The position numbers were made by a program, and so were the translations under genes. A stretch of 41,837 nucleotides of DNA from Nitrosopumilaceae archaeon (GTDB lineage: Archaea; Thermoproteota; Nitrososphaeria; Nitrososphaerales; Nitrosopumilaceae): assembly GCA_021296175.1 (NCBI GenBank), contig JAGWAX010000002.1, forward strand, positions 1 to 41,837. The letters run 5' to 3'. This document shows positions 41,058 through 41,837 of this stretch, piece after piece (position 1 is the stretch's first letter; each line of letters opens with the position of its first letter). A model generated the notes under the pieces. The model was not told where the DNA came from. It saw only the letters and a list, made by a program, of their open reading frames with translations, and did not search any database.

Positions 41058-41708
41058 CTAGTCCCACTTGGACCAAGCGGCCATCCATCTGTACGTCCAC
41101 GTGTTGAGCTTGCAGCCCAACGCGGCAAACGTACAAGCCAGCACCGCACCAGCACCGGCACCCAACGCGACCGGACTATTGTAGAACTTGCCTACTTGCG
41201 GTTCTATCGGCGTCATGTATGGCGGTAATGTCGGTCTCGGATACTTGAATGCCGTTTCCAACGGATCGGCCACCGTTATCAGGTTCACCATGTTAAACAG
41301 TGGTAACGACATTCCAACCAGTACGCCGCCAAACAGGATCAGCGAGTGCTTGTTCTTCTTTGTCGCCCAGTATACCAAGTCAAGCAACATTGCCGACGGC
41401 AACCAGACTGGCGTCACTATGAAGTCGTACGGGTAGCCGAGCGCAAACCATGCCCCCTTGGCGACCCATGTATACACGGTCATGATTAACGCATAATACG
41501 TGGCCGTACCTGGAACGCCTGTAAAGGTAAGATAGTAGGTAGCACCAACTACAAGCATCAGCGTCTGCGATATTGAGAATACCGTATACGATGTCCAAGC
41601 CCAGTCAGTATAGAAGATGTAATCTCCCGCATTAATCGTCAGCAGCGTAGAGTTAACTGCAACCACTACTATGAACAAGTAGTGTGTACATCGTCTTAAC
41701 CAGACCAT
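41058..41708 (-). CDS. amoA: Archaeal ammonia monooxygenase subunit A
   Basis: The 216-residue membrane protein is recognisably archaeal AmoA: NAGDYIFYTDWAWTSYTVFSISQTLMLVVGATYYLTFTGVPGTATYYALIMTVYTWVAKGAWFALGYPYDFIVTPVWLPSAMLLDLVYWATKK, and the ending NTWTYRWMAAWSKWD. It belongs to the copper membrane monooxygenase family that oxidises ammonia to hydroxylamine, and has about six hydrophobic spans. It is full length. amoB and amoC are not in the window; they could lie beyond the right edge. Codon use is A/T-richer than in neighbouring genes. The marker identifies the organism as an ammonia-oxidising archaeon. Confidence 0.98.
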   Translation of the reverse strand: MVWLRRCTHYLFIVVVAVNSTLLTINAGDYIFYTDWAWTSYTVFSISQTLMLVVGATYYLTFTGVPGTATYYALIMTVYTWVAKGAWFALGYPYDFIVTPVWLPSAMLLDLVYWATKKNKHSLILFGGVLVGMSLPLFNMVNLITVADPLETAFKYPRPTLPPYMTPIEPQVGKFYNSPVALGAGAGAVLACTFAALGCKLNTWTYRWMAAWSKWD

Positions 41709-41727
41709 TGATTTATTGAATTAAGGA

Positions 41728-41743
41728 TAGGTATATAAAATTT
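41728..41743 (-). promoter_or_regulatory. amoA promoter TATA box
   Basis: AAATTTTATATACC on the minus strand (about 41729-41742) is a strong TATA box about 28 nt before the ATG at 41708. The window ends 129 nt upstream of amoA; no further gene is visible in that stretch. Confidence 0.7.
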
Positions 41744-41837
41744 TAGAATCAGGAGCGCACTTCTATTGTGCGGAAATTAGTTCGCCCTAACTTTAGGCGA
41801 TCAGCCAAAGACTATTTTGCGTTACACCGATCACGCA

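Overview
The window is very probably from a marine group I.1a ammonia-oxidising archaeon (Thaumarchaeota/Nitrososphaerota). A Cenarchaeum symbiosum-like genome is the best guess. Reasons: an archaeal amoA at the right end, a NirK-like multicopper oxidase, archaeal DnaG primase, CTP-dependent riboflavin kinase, diphthine synthase, L31e/L39e/L15e ribosomal proteins, LysW carrier-protein lysine/arginine biosynthesis, a degenerate FtsZ-like protein, high GC, and TATA boxes about 25 nt upstream of many start codons (leaderless transcription). The genus is recalled by eye, not proven by a search.

Layout. 1-1300: mobile-element debris (an rve integrase truncated by the window edge and a frame-broken second transposase). 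1388-3432: dnaG and ribK, overlapping. 3535-11096 (minus): lysine block lysZ-lysJ-Lrp regulator, homocitrate synthase, lysW-lysX-lysK, then dphB. 11328-12204 (plus): a HepT/MntA toxin-antitoxin pair. 12336-15740 (minus): argG-lysW2-argX and lysY/argC. 15916-18717 (plus): a three-gene ABC importer of the nitrate/sulfonate/taurine type. 18917-22616 (plus): methionine synthase split over two genes, facing a MetF-like reductase and a Nudix hydrolase that share a divergent promoter. 24421-29707: methyltransferase, L39e, L31e with a long acidic tail, FtsZ-like protein, radical-SAM methylthiotransferase. 29895-33039: class II fumarase/aspartase and NirK-like oxidase. 33196-39443: SerA, several exported or membrane proteins of thaumarchaeal type, L15e, a 27-residue membrane peptide and a redoxin. 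39732-41708: tRNA-Thr with encoded CCA, a solitary D12-class adenine methyltransferase, and amoA.

How the genes work together. The lysine and arginine genes form a nearly complete LysW-dependent system with two carrier/ligase pairs (lysW-lysX and lysW2-argX), but apparently single copies here of kinase (lysZ), reductase (lysY), aminotransferase (lysJ) and hydrolase (lysK), which therefore probably serve both pathways. An Lrp-type regulator sits inside the lysine block. MetH halves plus MetF-like protein form a methyl-transfer group. NirK and AmoA belong to ammonia-oxidation energy metabolism.

Most notable points: the lysine-side LysW ends in Gln instead of the Glu that carries the substrate; HepT/MntA has textbook motifs; L31e and DphB carry large C-terminal additions; the NirK-like protein keeps its copper ligands but seems to lack the second catalytic His; and simple GCC/GTT repeat tracts pepper linkers and spacers.
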